A DNA stretch of 64,000 nt from Bog-473 sp963766995 (GTDB lineage Bacteria > Actinomycetota > Acidimicrobiia > Acidimicrobiales > RAAP-2): NCBI GenBank assembly GCA_963766995.1, contig CAVYCE010000002.1, forward strand, positions 484,841 to 548,840, read 5' to 3'. Within the stretch, counting starts at the first letter, position 1, and every line of letters starts with the position of its first letter. Below, piece by piece: positions 44,271 through 53,331 of this stretch. The notes under the pieces are model-generated. The model saw only the letters and a list, made by a program, of their open reading frames with translations. It was not told the DNA's origin and did not search any database. The position numbers and the translations under genes are program-made.

Positions 44271-46247
44271 CTACTCCTTGTCTTCGGCTCCCGCCTCCAT
44301 GCCTTCCTTGATGGCATTGACCACGGTGGGATCCATCAGCGTGGTCACGTCGCCCAGGTCCCGGTGCTCGGCCACGTCACGCAGAAGGCGACGCATGATC
44401 TTGCCGCTGCGGGTCTTGGGTAGCTCGGGCGTCAGCATGATCTGACGGGGCTTGGCAATGGGACCAATTTCCCGGGCCACGTGATCACGCAGTTCGGCCA
44501 CGAACGCTTCGCCCTGCGGCGCGTCTGCGGTACCGGCACCCTTGACGGTCACGAAGGCCACGACGGCCTGGCCGGTGGTGGCGTCGCTGGCCCCCACCAC
44601 GGCCGCCTCGGCCACGGCGGGATGGCTGACCAGCGCGTGCTCCACTTCGGTGGTCGAGATGCGGTGGCCCGAGACGTTCATAACGTCGTCGACGCGCCCG
44701 AGCAGCCAGATATCGCCATCCTGATCCCGCTTGGCCCCGTCCCCCGCGAAATAAAGACCGGGGAAGCGCGACCAGTAGGTCTCCTTATACCGCTCGTCAT
44801 CGCCCCAGATGCCACGCAACATGCCGGGCCAAGGCTCGGTGATGACCAGGTAACCGCCCTCGTCGTTGCCCACCGACTTGCCTTCGTTGTCGATGATGTC
44901 GACCGAGATGCCGGGAAACGGCGTCATGGCCGCACCGGGCTTGGTGGCCGTGATGCCCGGCAGAGGAGTGATCAACACACCCCCGGTCTCGGTCTGCCAC
45001 CACGTGTCGACGATGGGACAACGCTCGCCGCCAATATGAGTGCGGTACCAGATCCAGGCTTCGGGATTGATGGGCTCGCCGACCGAGCCCAGCAGACGCA
45101 GGCTCGAGAGGTCATGACCGGCCGGCAGGTCCTCGCCCCATTTCATGAAGGTCCGAATTGTCGTCGGTGCGGTGTAGAGGATGTTGACCTTGTACTTCTC
45201 AATGATCTGCCACCAACGCTCACGGGTCGGCGTGTCAGGTGTGCCCTCGTACATGACCGAGGTGGTGGCATTGGAGAGCGGCCCGTACACGATGTAGCTG
45301 TGACCGGTCACCCAGCCGATGTCGGCCGCGGTCCAGTAGACGTCGTCCGCCGGCTTGATATCGAAGATCAGTCGCTGGGTGGCTGAGACGTGCGTCAGGT
45401 AACCGCCCGACGTATGAAGGATGCCCTTGGGCTTGGCCGTCGTCCCGCTGGTGTACATGATGTACAGCGGGTGTTCGGCATCGAAAGCCTGGGCCTCGTG
45501 CGTGGTCGGCTGGCGGTCAACCAGGTCGTGCCACCAGATGTCGCGTCCCTCGGTCCAGGCCACGTCCTGGCCGGTTCGCCGAACCACCAGCACCTTCTCA
45601 ACCTGGGGGCATTCCTCCACCGCCTCATCGACCGCTGCCTTGAGCGGGCTGGGGGCGCCGCGTCGGTACCCACCATCGGCAGTGACGACGAAGTGGGCAT
45701 CGCAGTCGAGGATGCGGCCGCGCAGTGCGTCGGAGGAGAAGCCACCGAAGACCACGGTGTGCGGCGCGCCCAGACGGGCACAGGCCAACATGGCCACCAC
45801 GGTCTCTGGGATCATTGGCATGTAGATGGCCACCTTGTCCCCGGCCCGCACACCCATTTCGGTCAACGCGTTGGCTGCTTGACAGACCGATGCCAATAGG
45901 TCGGCGTAGGTGATGGTCCGGGTATCGCCCGGCTCGCCTTCCCAGTGAAAGGCCACACGATCACCGAGACCGGCATCGACGTGGCGATCCACGCAGTTGA
46001 CAGACACGTTCAGGGTGCCGCCCACGAACCACTGGGCGAAGGGGGGCTTCCAGTTCAGAATCTCGGTCCACGGAGAAGCCCAGGTCAGATGAGAGGCCTG
46101 GTTGGCCCAGAAGGCAAGCGGGTCCTTGGCCGCCTCGGCATAGATGTCTGGCTGGGCGTTGGCCGCGGCAGCCAGCGTCGCCGGCGGCGGGAACGTCCTC
46201 GTCTCATGCAGAAGGGCCGATAGCCCCTCTTCGTGGCCACTGCTCAT
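44271..46247 (-). CDS. acsA: Acetyl-CoA synthetase
   Basis: A 658-aa AMP-forming acetate:CoA ligase of normal length. Motifs: YTSGTTAKPKGILHTSGGYL (phosphate loop), WWQTETGGVLITPLPG (acetate pocket with Trp), GRVDDVMNVSGHRISTTEVE (hinge) and PKTRSGKIMRRLLRDVAE (catalytic Lys, the site of regulatory acetylation). It makes acetyl-CoA from acetate. No operator of the TGACAC type is in front of it. Confidence 0.97.
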   Translation of the reverse strand: MSSGHEEGLSALLHETRTFPPPATLAAAANAQPDIYAEAAKDPLAFWANQASHLTWASPWTEILNWKPPFAQWFVGGTLNVSVNCVDRHVDAGLGDRVAFHWEGEPGDTRTITYADLLASVCQAANALTEMGVRAGDKVAIYMPMIPETVVAMLACARLGAPHTVVFGGFSSDALRGRILDCDAHFVVTADGGYRRGAPSPLKAAVDEAVEECPQVEKVLVVRRTGQDVAWTEGRDIWWHDLVDRQPTTHEAQAFDAEHPLYIMYTSGTTAKPKGILHTSGGYLTHVSATQRLIFDIKPADDVYWTAADIGWVTGHSYIVYGPLSNATTSVMYEGTPDTPTRERWWQIIEKYKVNILYTAPTTIRTFMKWGEDLPAGHDLSSLRLLGSVGEPINPEAWIWYRTHIGGERCPIVDTWWQTETGGVLITPLPGITATKPGAAMTPFPGISVDIIDNEGKSVGNDEGGYLVITEPWPGMLRGIWGDDERYKETYWSRFPGLYFAGDGAKRDQDGDIWLLGRVDDVMNVSGHRISTTEVEHALVSHPAVAEAAVVGASDATTGQAVVAFVTVKGAGTADAPQGEAFVAELRDHVAREIGPIAKPRQIMLTPELPKTRSGKIMRRLLRDVAEHRDLGDVTTLMDPTVVNAIKEGMEAGAEDKE

Positions 46248-46327
46248 TGCTCACTCCTTTGACGAGGAACCCCGATCGGATGTCGGGCCAGCGTAGGTGC
46301 GCCGCGTGCACCCACGAAGGGCCGTGT

Positions 46328-46738
46328 CTACTTATCCGCCCGGAGCTCGAAACCCTCGAAGGTGAAGGCCGGTGTCACCGTGGCACCCACCAGGGTGTAG
46401 CGGCCGAGCGGGCGAGCCGATTGCCAGACGCCGGCCGGGACCACCACCTGGGGTTCCTGACCGGCTTCGACGTCGTTGCCCACCACATGCAGATCGCTGG
46501 TGCCGTCCGGCCACTCCCGGCGCAGCTCCAAGGGATCCCCGTCGTAGAAGTGCCAGACCTCCTCGGCATCAATGCGGTGCGTGGCCGAATGCTCACCCTC
46601 CAGCAGGAGGTAGTAGATGGCACTGCCGGCTGGTCGTTCCCCTTCGGCATGCGGCGCCACCCACGTCCGCCGGTACCACCCTCCCTCGGGATGCGGCTCG
46701 AGCGAGAGCAAAGCGACCAAATGCTCGCCCGGGCGCAT
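46328..46738 (-). CDS. Cupin protein (DUF985 type)
   Basis: A 136-aa single-domain cupin. It has LSLEPHPEGGWYRRTWVAPH at the start, then SAIYYLLLEGEHSATHRIDAEEVWHFYDGD (split: YYLLLEGEHSATHRIDAEE and VWHFYDGD) and ends TPAFTFEGFELR, all conserved in DUF985. Metal ligands would be His residues of the HRI and VWH segments. It lies 20 bp downstream of the acyl-CoA dehydrogenase, same strand. No known substrate. Confidence 0.85.
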   Translation of the reverse strand: MRPGEHLVALLSLEPHPEGGWYRRTWVAPHAEGERPAGSAIYYLLLEGEHSATHRIDAEEVWHFYDGDPLELRREWPDGTSDLHVVGNDVEAGQEPQVVVPAGVWQSARPLGRYTLVGATVTPAFTFEGFELRADK

Positions 46739-46758
46739 CGCATCAACCTCCTCCCGCT

Positions 46759-47886
46759 TCAGCGGGCTGAGGCGACTCCGAGATCCTCGGCCAGCGTCAG
46801 CGTGTGGAGACCCGAACCGCCGAAGAGCATTCCCGTGGTCTGCGCCCGCTTAATGAAGAGATGGGAGTCGTGCTCCCAGGTGAACCCGATGCCGCCCAGG
46901 GTCTGGAAGCACTCCAGGCAGACCAGGTGCTGACAATCGTCACTGGCCGCTTTGGCCATGGCCACCGCGGTTCGGCGCCCTGCCGCATCTTCATCGATGG
47001 CGGCCACTGCGAAGTAACAAAGAGCACGGGCCCGTTCGATGGCGACAAACATGTCGGTCATCTTGTGCTTGACGGCCTGGAAAGAGCCGATCGGCACGTT
47101 GAACTGATGCCGATCCTTCACGTAAGCCAGCACCAACTGGAAAAGGGCGTCTGCCGTGCCGATGGTCTCTAGGGCCATAGCGGCGGTCGATTCTTCGATG
47201 GCCCTGGTGATGCCGAGGGTCGAGGCTTCGCTGCCGGGCTGGCCCAGCGCACGGTCAGCAGTAACCAACACCCCATCAAAGGTGACCGAACAGATGGGCC
47301 GGGATCCATCGAGCGACTGGATGGGCGTCAAGGACGCGTCACTGCCCCGCACCACGAAGACACCGAGTCCATTTCCCACTCGAGCCACCACTGCTATTTC
47401 GTCGGTGTCCGCCGTGGCCAGCACACCGTGCTTGGTGCCACGCAGCACCCAACCCCCATCGGCTTGCTCGCACTCCATGGTCACCGCATCGGCGCCCCAT
47501 CGGCGAGGGTGATCGGCCAGCGCCAGGGTGCCGGTGGACCCTTCAGTCACTGGACCGAGGAACGCCTGACGCTGTTCCGGGGTACCCACTTCCCTCACCA
47601 TGGGGACGAATTGGGTCGCGGTGGCTAACAACGGACCTGGCGCAATGGCCCTCCCGAGCTCTTCAGCCAGGACGGCGGTTTCCACGAACGACAGTCCGAT
47701 GCCACCGTTCTCCTCGGGCACCGTCAGGGAGGGCCAGTCGAGGGCGACCATGGACTTCCACAGCGCTGAGGCCGGTTCTCCGGTCTCGACCACCGAGCGA
47801 ACAACGGTGGTTGGACATTCCTTGTCCAGAAACGAGCGGATCGAGTCCCGCAAGCTCTCCTGATCGTCGGTGAACTCGAGGTCCAC
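46759..47886 (-). CDS. Acyl-CoA dehydrogenase (second)
   Basis: A 375-aa acyl-CoA dehydrogenase of a divergent branch. The start MDLEFTDDQESLRDSIRSFL fits GTG 47886. TLGGIGFTWEHDSHLFIKRA is the FAD-loop motif. At the catalytic Glu position the sequence reads LFGGSG, with no Glu, which is common among subunits of two-component (heteromeric) actinobacterial enzymes. Site 5 is about 60 bp upstream. The partner might be the dehydrogenase at 33265, but that is a guess. Confidence 0.88.
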   Translation of the reverse strand: MDLEFTDDQESLRDSIRSFLDKECPTTVVRSVVETGEPASALWKSMVALDWPSLTVPEENGGIGLSFVETAVLAEELGRAIAPGPLLATATQFVPMVREVGTPEQRQAFLGPVTEGSTGTLALADHPRRWGADAVTMECEQADGGWVLRGTKHGVLATADTDEIAVVARVGNGLGVFVVRGSDASLTPIQSLDGSRPICSVTFDGVLVTADRALGQPGSEASTLGITRAIEESTAAMALETIGTADALFQLVLAYVKDRHQFNVPIGSFQAVKHKMTDMFVAIERARALCYFAVAAIDEDAAGRRTAVAMAKAASDDCQHLVCLECFQTLGGIGFTWEHDSHLFIKRAQTTGMLFGGSGLHTLTLAEDLGVASAR

Positions 47887-47944
47887 TGTCCTGCCTTTCA
47901 AAAAACTCACGGCCACTATTGGAGTCAGCCGGCGGTGAGTGTAC

Positions 47945-47962
47945 CCTGACACGTGCGTCAGC
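47945..47962. promoter_or_regulatory. Operator palindrome, regulon site 5
   Basis: CCTGACACGTGCGTCAGC, the dyad TGACAC-GT-GCGTCA with one mismatch. It is 59 bp upstream of the acyl-CoA dehydrogenase GTG start and overlaps the stop of a small leftward gene. Confidence 0.7.
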
Positions 47963-48128
47963 CTTTGAGCTGCGTGCCTACCCACTTCGGGGGCCCCACG
48001 AGGGGGTCGCCGGCCTGCGGGTCATCCTGCAGGCCGGCGAATTCGGGGGTCTCGCCGGCGCACCGAATCAACGGCGTGACCATGAACCTCTCCGTCGGGT
48101 CGGTCAGCTCGCGCACCCGCGGATCCAT
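47958..48128 (-). CDS. Candidate 56-aa protein upstream of the acyl-CoA dehydrogenase
   Basis: ATG 48128 opens a 57-codon frame starting MDPRVRELTDPTERFMVTPL and ending GPPKWVGTQLKG. About nine in ten third codon positions are G or C, the pattern of true genes here. The sequence has no hydrophobic segment and one cysteine. It lies between the tRNA and site 5. I do not recognise it. Confidence 0.5.
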   Translation of the reverse strand: MDPRVRELTDPTERFMVTPLIRCAGETPEFAGLQDDPQAGDPLVGPPKWVGTQLKG

Positions 48129-48165
48129 CCCGATGACGCCCAGTTCGTCGCCTACACTCTTCGAC

Positions 48166-48237
48166 GCGCCTCTAGCTCAACGGCAGAGCAACGGACTCTT
48201 AATCCGCAGGTTTCGGGTTCGAATCCCGAGGGGCGCA
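48166..48237 (+). tRNA. tRNA-Lys (CTT anticodon)
   Basis: A complete cloverleaf of 72 nt without encoded CCA. The acceptor arm pairs GCGCCTC with GGGGCGC (one T-G). D arm AGCTC...GAGC, anticodon stem CGGA/TCCG with loop CTCTTAA (anticodon CTT), and T arm TCGGG-TTCGAAT-CCCGA. It marks the left edge of the accessory region. Confidence 0.95.
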
Positions 48238-48618
48238 CGAACCCCCTGGTCAGAGCGATTTATTTCTCAAAGCAGCGGCCGAAATGGCCCTCGGGGAGCC
48301 AAAAAGGGAGCCACGCAGCGCGGCTTTGCCGCTCCTTTCGCCGTGAATCGCGACGGCCGATCTCAACGTCGTGTTGTTTCGTAGCTCTTGGTACGACGAA
48401 CAGCTGATGGCTTATTCCGAGGGATCCGTTGCGTATGGCCACTATTCATCCGTGGGACGCAATATGGCGTTCCACCTCAAGCGAAACCGTGGGAGTCGTG
48501 TGAAGTTGTCGTTGCCATAGGACCTCTCGCCCATGGCCGCTGACACTGTCCCCGGGTTTCACTATTGGGGGCGGTCCGACACGCCAAAATGGATCAGAAC
48601 TAGCTTTCTTGGTCTGAA
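48238..48618. other. Region between tRNA-Lys and the GNAT gene
   Basis: This 381-bp stretch holds direct repeat copy 1 and no clear gene. A 49-codon frame from GTG 48371 to TAG 48520 (begins LFRSSWYDEQLMAYSEG) is open but has weak codon bias and no good start signal. Base composition is more AT-rich than the left part of the window. Confidence 0.5.
48293..48318 (+). repeat. 26-bp direct repeat, copy 1
   Basis: GGGGAGCCAAAAAGGGAGCC plus ACGCAG. It lies 55 bp after the tRNA-Lys gene. Copies 2 (55300) and 3 (63973) differ at one or two positions in the central A-run. A small hairpin, GCGGC-TTT-GCCGC, follows at 48320-48332 and may end tRNA transcription. Confidence 0.85.
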
Positions 48619-49101
48619 ATGGTCGAAGTCTCACGGCTCAGAGAAGATGACTGGCAACTGTGGCGAACGCTTCGCCGATCCGCACTTACTGAGGCCCCTG
48701 ACGCCTTTGAAGCAACGCTGGCTGAGTGGACCGGTGACGGCGACTCCGAATTGCGATGGCGCGATCGATTGCGAACCGTCCCATTGAATGTGGTCGCATT
48801 TGTGCAGGGTCAGCCGAGCGGAATGGTGAGTGCCACGATGGCTTCTGAGAACGAAGCCAAATTGATTTCCATGTGGGTCGCCCCTCACTGCCGCTCAATT
48901 GGTATCGGAGACGCACTAGTGGGTGCAGTAATTGGATGGGCCGAGGAGAATGATGTGCAAAGGATCGTGCTCGACGTTCGTCAGTCGAATCTTCCGGCAA
49001 TCGCCCTCTACCGACGCAATCGCTTTATTGATGATGGTTGGGCCGACGAAGAGGGAGGTTCACTGCCAACCGGAAGGATGATTCGCCACCTCCGCCATTA
49101 G
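48619..49101 (+). CDS. GNAT-family N-acetyltransferase
   Basis: A 160-aa acetyltransferase. The acetyl-CoA site is in SMWVAPHCRSIGIGDALVGAV (split: SMWVAPHCRS and IGIGDALVGAV), followed by VLDVRQSNLPAIALYRRNRF. The substrate cannot be named; small-molecule or antibiotic acetylation is typical for island-borne copies. Lower GC than the hydrogenase region. Confidence 0.85.
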   Translation: MVEVSRLREDDWQLWRTLRRSALTEAPDAFEATLAEWTGDGDSELRWRDRLRTVPLNVVAFVQGQPSGMVSATMASENEAKLISMWVAPHCRSIGIGDALVGAVIGWAEENDVQRIVLDVRQSNLPAIALYRRNRFIDDGWADEEGGSLPTGRMIRHLRH

Positions 49102-49174
49102 CGAACGTAGCTTCGGAATTTCCCCAGTGGCGCCGGGACTGGGCGTACTGATTCGAAGTGCCACAATTTGGCGG

Positions 49175-49837
49175 CTATGAAAACGGGCGACTCGCGAGAA
49201 TGAATCCCTGGTCGGTTGTTTCGTGTTCCAGTTCAGGTGCCCTTAGCACCGTGGAGTAGATCTCGAATCCTCTCCCTCGCAGACAATCGGCAACATCCTG
49301 CACACTGTGCCTGTAACTGGTGAGTGGCAGGCCAGTGCCGTGCGCATCTGCTCTATACAAAGTTTCGTCCTCTGCCTGAAAGGCAAGCAGTAGGTAGCCT
49401 CCCGGCACCAAGACCCTTAGCAATTCGCCGAATGCCTCGGCAAGCTGGTCCGGGGGGGTGTAGATGATTGAGTACCAGCACACGGCACCAGCGAGAACGC
49501 TCCCTTCAAATGGGAGTACATCGATTTGACCCTGTTCGAACCTGATGTGTGGGTGTGCAGTCCTAGCGACGGTGAGCATCGCCTCAGACACGTCTACCCC
49601 AATGACGTTGAGACCTTGTTCCACCATGAGCGCCGCAACTCGTCCGGGACCACAGCCGACGTCGGCAACGAGACCAGCGCCTCGCCTCTCGATCAGCTCG
49701 ATGAATGCCCCAAGCAGCGACCGGTCGACGGGACCCTCTGTCGCAGAGCTGATCTCAGTCCCTACGAACTGGACATACTCAAGTGCCGCTATGTCGTAGA
49801 CCGCTCGGGCGGCCGCTACGTGGTCCCCACTGGACAC
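49175..49837 (-). CDS. SAM-dependent methyltransferase
   Basis: A 220-aa class I methyltransferase of the UbiE/Methyltransf_11 type. Motif I is VADVGCGPGRVAALMVEQG, then VIGVDVSEAMLTVAR, VLPFEGSVLAGAVCWYSI and LLRVLVPGGYLLLAFQ. It is convergent with the GNAT gene. Substrate unknown. Confidence 0.87.
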   Translation of the reverse strand: MSSGDHVAAARAVYDIAALEYVQFVGTEISSATEGPVDRSLLGAFIELIERRGAGLVADVGCGPGRVAALMVEQGLNVIGVDVSEAMLTVARTAHPHIRFEQGQIDVLPFEGSVLAGAVCWYSIIYTPPDQLAEAFGELLRVLVPGGYLLLAFQAEDETLYRADAHGTGLPLTSYRHSVQDVADCLRGRGFEIYSTVLRAPELEHETTDQGFILASRPFS

Positions 49838-50009
49838 ACCCCAAGGCTACGCGACCTCCGAGCACAGTCTTCACAACTGGTGAGAGATGCTCTGTCCCGG
49901 TTCGCCGGGCAAGTGGGACCGTCCGGCGCAACATGGCAACCTGTGGAACGCAGGTAGACGGAAGTCAAACGCACTCAATGCCCGAATGGTGCTCCTACGG
50001 AGGAATCTG

Positions 50010-50968
50010 TCATCGGTATCGATGCAGTGCTTCGATGAGCTGTCGGAGGAACCTCTGACCGAAGGAGCTTTCGCCCTCAACTTCGACAATCGCGAGATAG
50101 CTGAATATCGGCCAGAGTTCGCGCCGGTCAGCGAATTCAGGGTCGATCGTCAGGACTTCTTGGTACGCCTCGAGCACACTCGGCGACACGGCTTCAAATT
50201 GGTCGATCAGTGCCAAGTCCTGTTCAGGTGTCCGAAGTAGGGCGCAACGTCTATGACGACGGTACCGTTCGCTCCGCTCAGGAAGTTGTTCAGCTGGCCG
50301 TCGCCGTGCAACAGCGACGGACACGGGTCGGGTCCGCATAGTGCGGGAACTCTGTCTACGAGCCTCTCCACTTCAGAAGCCACGTCGCTCGGCAAATGGC
50401 CAGAGTCAACCGCCGAGCGGAGACGAGGGAGCACTCTGCGCTCGGTATAGAAAGCGGCCCACGTACTTGACGCGGTTGGACGATTGTCTTGTGGAAAAGG
50501 GCCGAAAGAACCATTGAAGTGCTCCAGTCCGAATTGTTCGCCGTGCACTTGATGCAGCGCTGCGAGGGTGTAGCCGATCGACCGCCAGTCCTCCGCCGTT
50601 CGCTCATGAGGGAGGCGTTCGGGAACGGCCTCGAAGAGGAGCATCGACCCAGCCTCAAGTTCGACAACACCCGAACCAATGGGAGTTGGGGTTGCAACCT
50701 GAGCGCTTCTGCGAATCAGATCCAGGCCATCGAGCTCCGCAGCGAAGAGCCTGCGTGCATCTGGCGCAAAGCTCAGCTTTGCGAACACCGACACTGGCGA
50801 ACCGTGGAAGATCCCTGCGGGGTGAGAAGCGCTATCACTTAGGTCGGTGAATCCGTCGGTGATCCACTGCACTCCGAGGTGAGCTGATGCGGCTCGATCA
50901 ATTTCCTGGACCACCGCGCCATCGAGAAACGGAGAGGTCGCTGGCATATCACCACCGTAGGCGGACAT
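50010..50968 (-). pseudogene. Fructosamine-kinase/aminoglycoside-phosphotransferase-like gene, one frame break
   Basis: The first 250 codons (ATG 50968) encode an APH/fructosamine-kinase fold with the catalytic loop LLHGDGQLNNFL and metal motif VIDVAPYFGH. The frame then runs into a stop, while the neighbouring frame continues PEQDLALIDQFEAVSPSVLE to the family's normal end at 50010. One lost C in a GGACACC(C) run near 50228 explains it. Kinases of this type repair glycated proteins or modify antibiotics. A true mutation or a read error are both possible. Confidence 0.75.
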
Positions 50969-50979
50969 AGTGTCTCGGC

Positions 50980-51510
50980 ATGGTCGAGACCCGGATCATC
51001 ATTGCGTGTAGCCAATGCGGGACGTTCTGGGACCCCGCGGCCGAGCCCGCATCGTGCAGCGACTCGCTCCATGACCATCATCGATTCGAATCGCATTTGC
51101 ATCGCAGTCGTGTAGTTCTGCCAGACGGCGCGGAATTGACCGCTGTGTCCTTTGGCAGCGTCGACCCTTACGCCCGGAATGTGCTCCCTGACTTCGGGCT
51201 GTACCTCGACGAGAGATGGCGGCCCCCATGGCCCTATGAATACCTGGACTGGCCCGACTTCGGCGTCCCAAACGATCCAGTTCTGGTTGTCGTGGCGCTT
51301 GAGTCGCTGCTTGACCGAGCTCGGGCGGGCCAATGCGTCGAGATTGGCTGTTACGGCGGCCACGGTCGAACCGGTACAGCGCTTGCCTGTCTCGCCATCC
51401 TCTGCGGCCAAGCGCCAGGCGAAGCAGTTAGCTGGGTCCGCGCCGGGTACTGCGAACGTGCGGTCGAGACAGACGAGCAAGAAACCTTCGTTCGCAATTT
51501 CAGCAGCTGA
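50980..51510 (+). CDS. Protein tyrosine/dual-specificity phosphatase-like protein
   Basis: A 176-aa cysteine phosphatase. The P-loop is C124-YGGHG-R130-TGT and the general-acid loop is LDWPDFGVP with WPD at 91-93, both in the right order and distance. The N-terminus has an unusual C-x2-C segment (ACSQCGTFWDP). It diverges from the kinase-like gene with 11 bp between starts, so the pair may add and remove phosphate on a common target. That link is inference. Confidence 0.8.
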   Translation: MVETRIIIACSQCGTFWDPAAEPASCSDSLHDHHRFESHLHRSRVVLPDGAELTAVSFGSVDPYARNVLPDFGLYLDERWRPPWPYEYLDWPDFGVPNDPVLVVVALESLLDRARAGQCVEIGCYGGHGRTGTALACLAILCGQAPGEAVSWVRAGYCERAVETDEQETFVRNFSS

Positions 51511-51591
51511 CCCCATTTCGAAGCTGACCAGGTCCGGATCGCCTGGATCACCCTTGTAGCAGCACTACTCGACTAGCCCGGTCCGGGCAGA

Positions 51592-52119
51592 ATGGGGGGA
51601 ATGAGAACGGAGATCCCGGAATACGTCACTCACTATTACGTCGGAACTCGGGCGCCATTTCTCAATCTTTCGGATCTCTCCGAGCCGGAGTTGTCCCTTG
51701 TCATCACAGGGCTGTCGGCGGAACGACTGCGGGGTGACTCGGCCCGAATATTCGGTCGTCGCTACATGGAACTTAGAAAGCGAACTGAATCCAAGCTCCG
51801 AGAACTCTTTGTCGGTGTAGGAGGCCAACCACATCGCGTGGCGCCCCACTATTTCGTTCTCGGTTCCTCAACCTGGTTCGAGGGTTTATCGACCCAAATG
51901 CGGCAGATCAGGGTGAACCTTGTTGACTTGCCTGACGATGCGACCAGTTTCACGATCCCCGACAGCTTCACATCGATGGGCCTTGGATCTGAATATGGAA
52001 TTCCCGTCGACCCAAAGCCCCACCACGGCAAGGTCTACCGAATCTCGGAACTTGATGAAGTGATCGAGCGGTACGGCCTGCCCATCGACGATGCCGACGA
52101 CTACGGAGGGGTCTGCTGA
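51592..52119 (+). CDS. Hypothetical protein, C-terminus probably cut by the IS element
   Basis: A 175-aa protein of an orphan actinobacterial type. It starts MRTEIPEYVTHYYVGTRAPF (with ATG 51592 or 51601) and has GKVYRISELDEVIERYGLPI near its end. The last codons (Gly-Gly-Val-Cys and stop) lie inside the inverted repeat of the adjoining IS3 element, so the original C-terminus is likely lost. No signal or membrane segment. Function unknown. Confidence 0.6.
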   Translation: MGGMRTEIPEYVTHYYVGTRAPFLNLSDLSEPELSLVITGLSAERLRGDSARIFGRRYMELRKRTESKLRELFVGVGGQPHRVAPHYFVLGSSTWFEGLSTQMRQIRVNLVDLPDDATSFTIPDSFTSMGLGSEYGIPVDPKPHHGKVYRISELDEVIERYGLPIDDADDYGGVC

Positions 52120-52177
52120 AGGTTTGGTTTCCACTTTGACGTGCCCCCTGGTTCAGTTACCCGCAGCGGTGTGAATT

Positions 52178-53038
52178 TCAGGCCGGAATCGCTTGGTCAG
52201 AAGATCGTAATTCGAACTCAATAGGTGAGCGGTAGTCGAGTCCGGAATGACGGCGCTGGCGGTTGTAGAAGATCTCTATGTAGTCGAACATGGCGTTGGC
52301 CAGTTCCACCCGTGTCTTCCAACGCTGTCGATTGAGGAGCTCGATCTGCATGCTGCCCCAGAACGACTCCATCATGGCGTTGTCGAGTCCGTCGCCAACG
52401 GTGCCGAACGACGGCATGAGACCAGCTGAACGGATCTTTTCGGTGAAGACCCACGAGGTGAACTGAGTGCCGTGGTCAGCATGGACAACTCCGCCGGGCT
52501 CGGGATCTCGATTCTTGATTGCCATGTCGAGCGCATTGACGACCAAGTTCGAGTTCTGGATCGAATCGATGGACCACCCAACGATGCGACGGCTGAAGGT
52601 GTCGAGGACACAGCAGCAATAAATCTTTCCTTCTCGCGTCGGATGTTCGGTGATATCGGTCACCCACAACTCATTGGGAGCAATGCGGTGGAACTTCCGA
52701 TTGACGAGATCGTCGGCCGTCACCACGCCGTGGAGCCGCTTGACCTTGGCTGGACCAGGCAGGCCGGCAACGCCCGCATTGTGCATCAAGATGGCAACCA
52801 GACGTTCGCTCACGGCCACGTCCATGCCGAGTTTCAGCTCAGCGTGGACCCGGCGAGAGCCATACGTGCCTCGGCTGGCCACGTGAACTTCTCGGATGAG
52901 CCCCGTCAGCCATTGACGACGCATCTGGGTGGGTGAGAGAGGTCGCTTGCGGTACTTGTAGTACCCGGGGCTCGATACACCAAGTACTCGACAGCAGACC
53001 TTGGCGGGCAACCCGGCGTCGACCAGCGAGCCGATCAC
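52178..53038 (-). CDS. IS3-family transposase OrfB (DDE integrase domain)
   Basis: A 286-aa rve-domain transposase. The catalytic triad is in WVTDITEH (D), VHADHGTQF (D) and DNAMMESFWGSMQ (E). The N-terminal HTH_21 region has RGTYGSRRVHAELK. GTG 53038 overlaps the orfA stop. In this family, OrfB is usually made as an OrfAB fusion by -1 slippage; a CCCAAAAGG run just before the overlap could be the slip site. All active residues are present, so the element may still move. Confidence 0.93.
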   Translation of the reverse strand: MIGSLVDAGLPAKVCCRVLGVSSPGYYKYRKRPLSPTQMRRQWLTGLIREVHVASRGTYGSRRVHAELKLGMDVAVSERLVAILMHNAGVAGLPGPAKVKRLHGVVTADDLVNRKFHRIAPNELWVTDITEHPTREGKIYCCCVLDTFSRRIVGWSIDSIQNSNLVVNALDMAIKNRDPEPGGVVHADHGTQFTSWVFTEKIRSAGLMPSFGTVGDGLDNAMMESFWGSMQIELLNRQRWKTRVELANAMFDYIEIFYNRQRRHSGLDYRSPIEFELRSSDQAIPA

Positions 53039-53331
53039 CGGGTGAATCCTTTTGGGTCTGATTTCTCCTTGCCCAAGAACTTCGATGCTCGCTTGAGAAT
53101 GTCGACTTCGAGTTCAAGCTCACGTATCCGCTTGTTGGCCCGAGTGAGTTCAACACTTTCCTTGGTCGAGGTGCCCTTAATTTCGCCTCGGTCAATTCTG
53201 TCCTGGCGAACCCAGTTGTGGAGCGCCGCCGCGCTGACGCCGAGTTCCTGCGCCGTCTTCGTGATTGGTTTGCCCGCTCGAACAAGCGCTACAGCTCGGA
53301 GGCGGAACTCCGCCGGGAATGGTCGTGGCAT
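53035..53331 (-). CDS. IS3-family transposase OrfA (HTH)
   Basis: A 98-aa helix-turn-helix protein binding the IS ends. It starts MPRPFPAEFRLRAVALVRAG and has TAQELGVSAAALHNWVRQD as the HTH. A leucine-zipper-like coiled coil (RANKRIRELELEVDILKRA) allows pairing with OrfB. Overlaps OrfB in the GTGA pattern. Confidence 0.93.
   Translation of the reverse strand: MPRPFPAEFRLRAVALVRAGKPITKTAQELGVSAAALHNWVRQDRIDRGEIKGTSTKESVELTRANKRIRELELEVDILKRASKFLGKEKSDPKGFTR

Noticed and set aside
45233..45242. GTGTCAGG inside acetyl-CoA synthetase
   Set aside because: Only a half-site within coding sequence, with no second arm.
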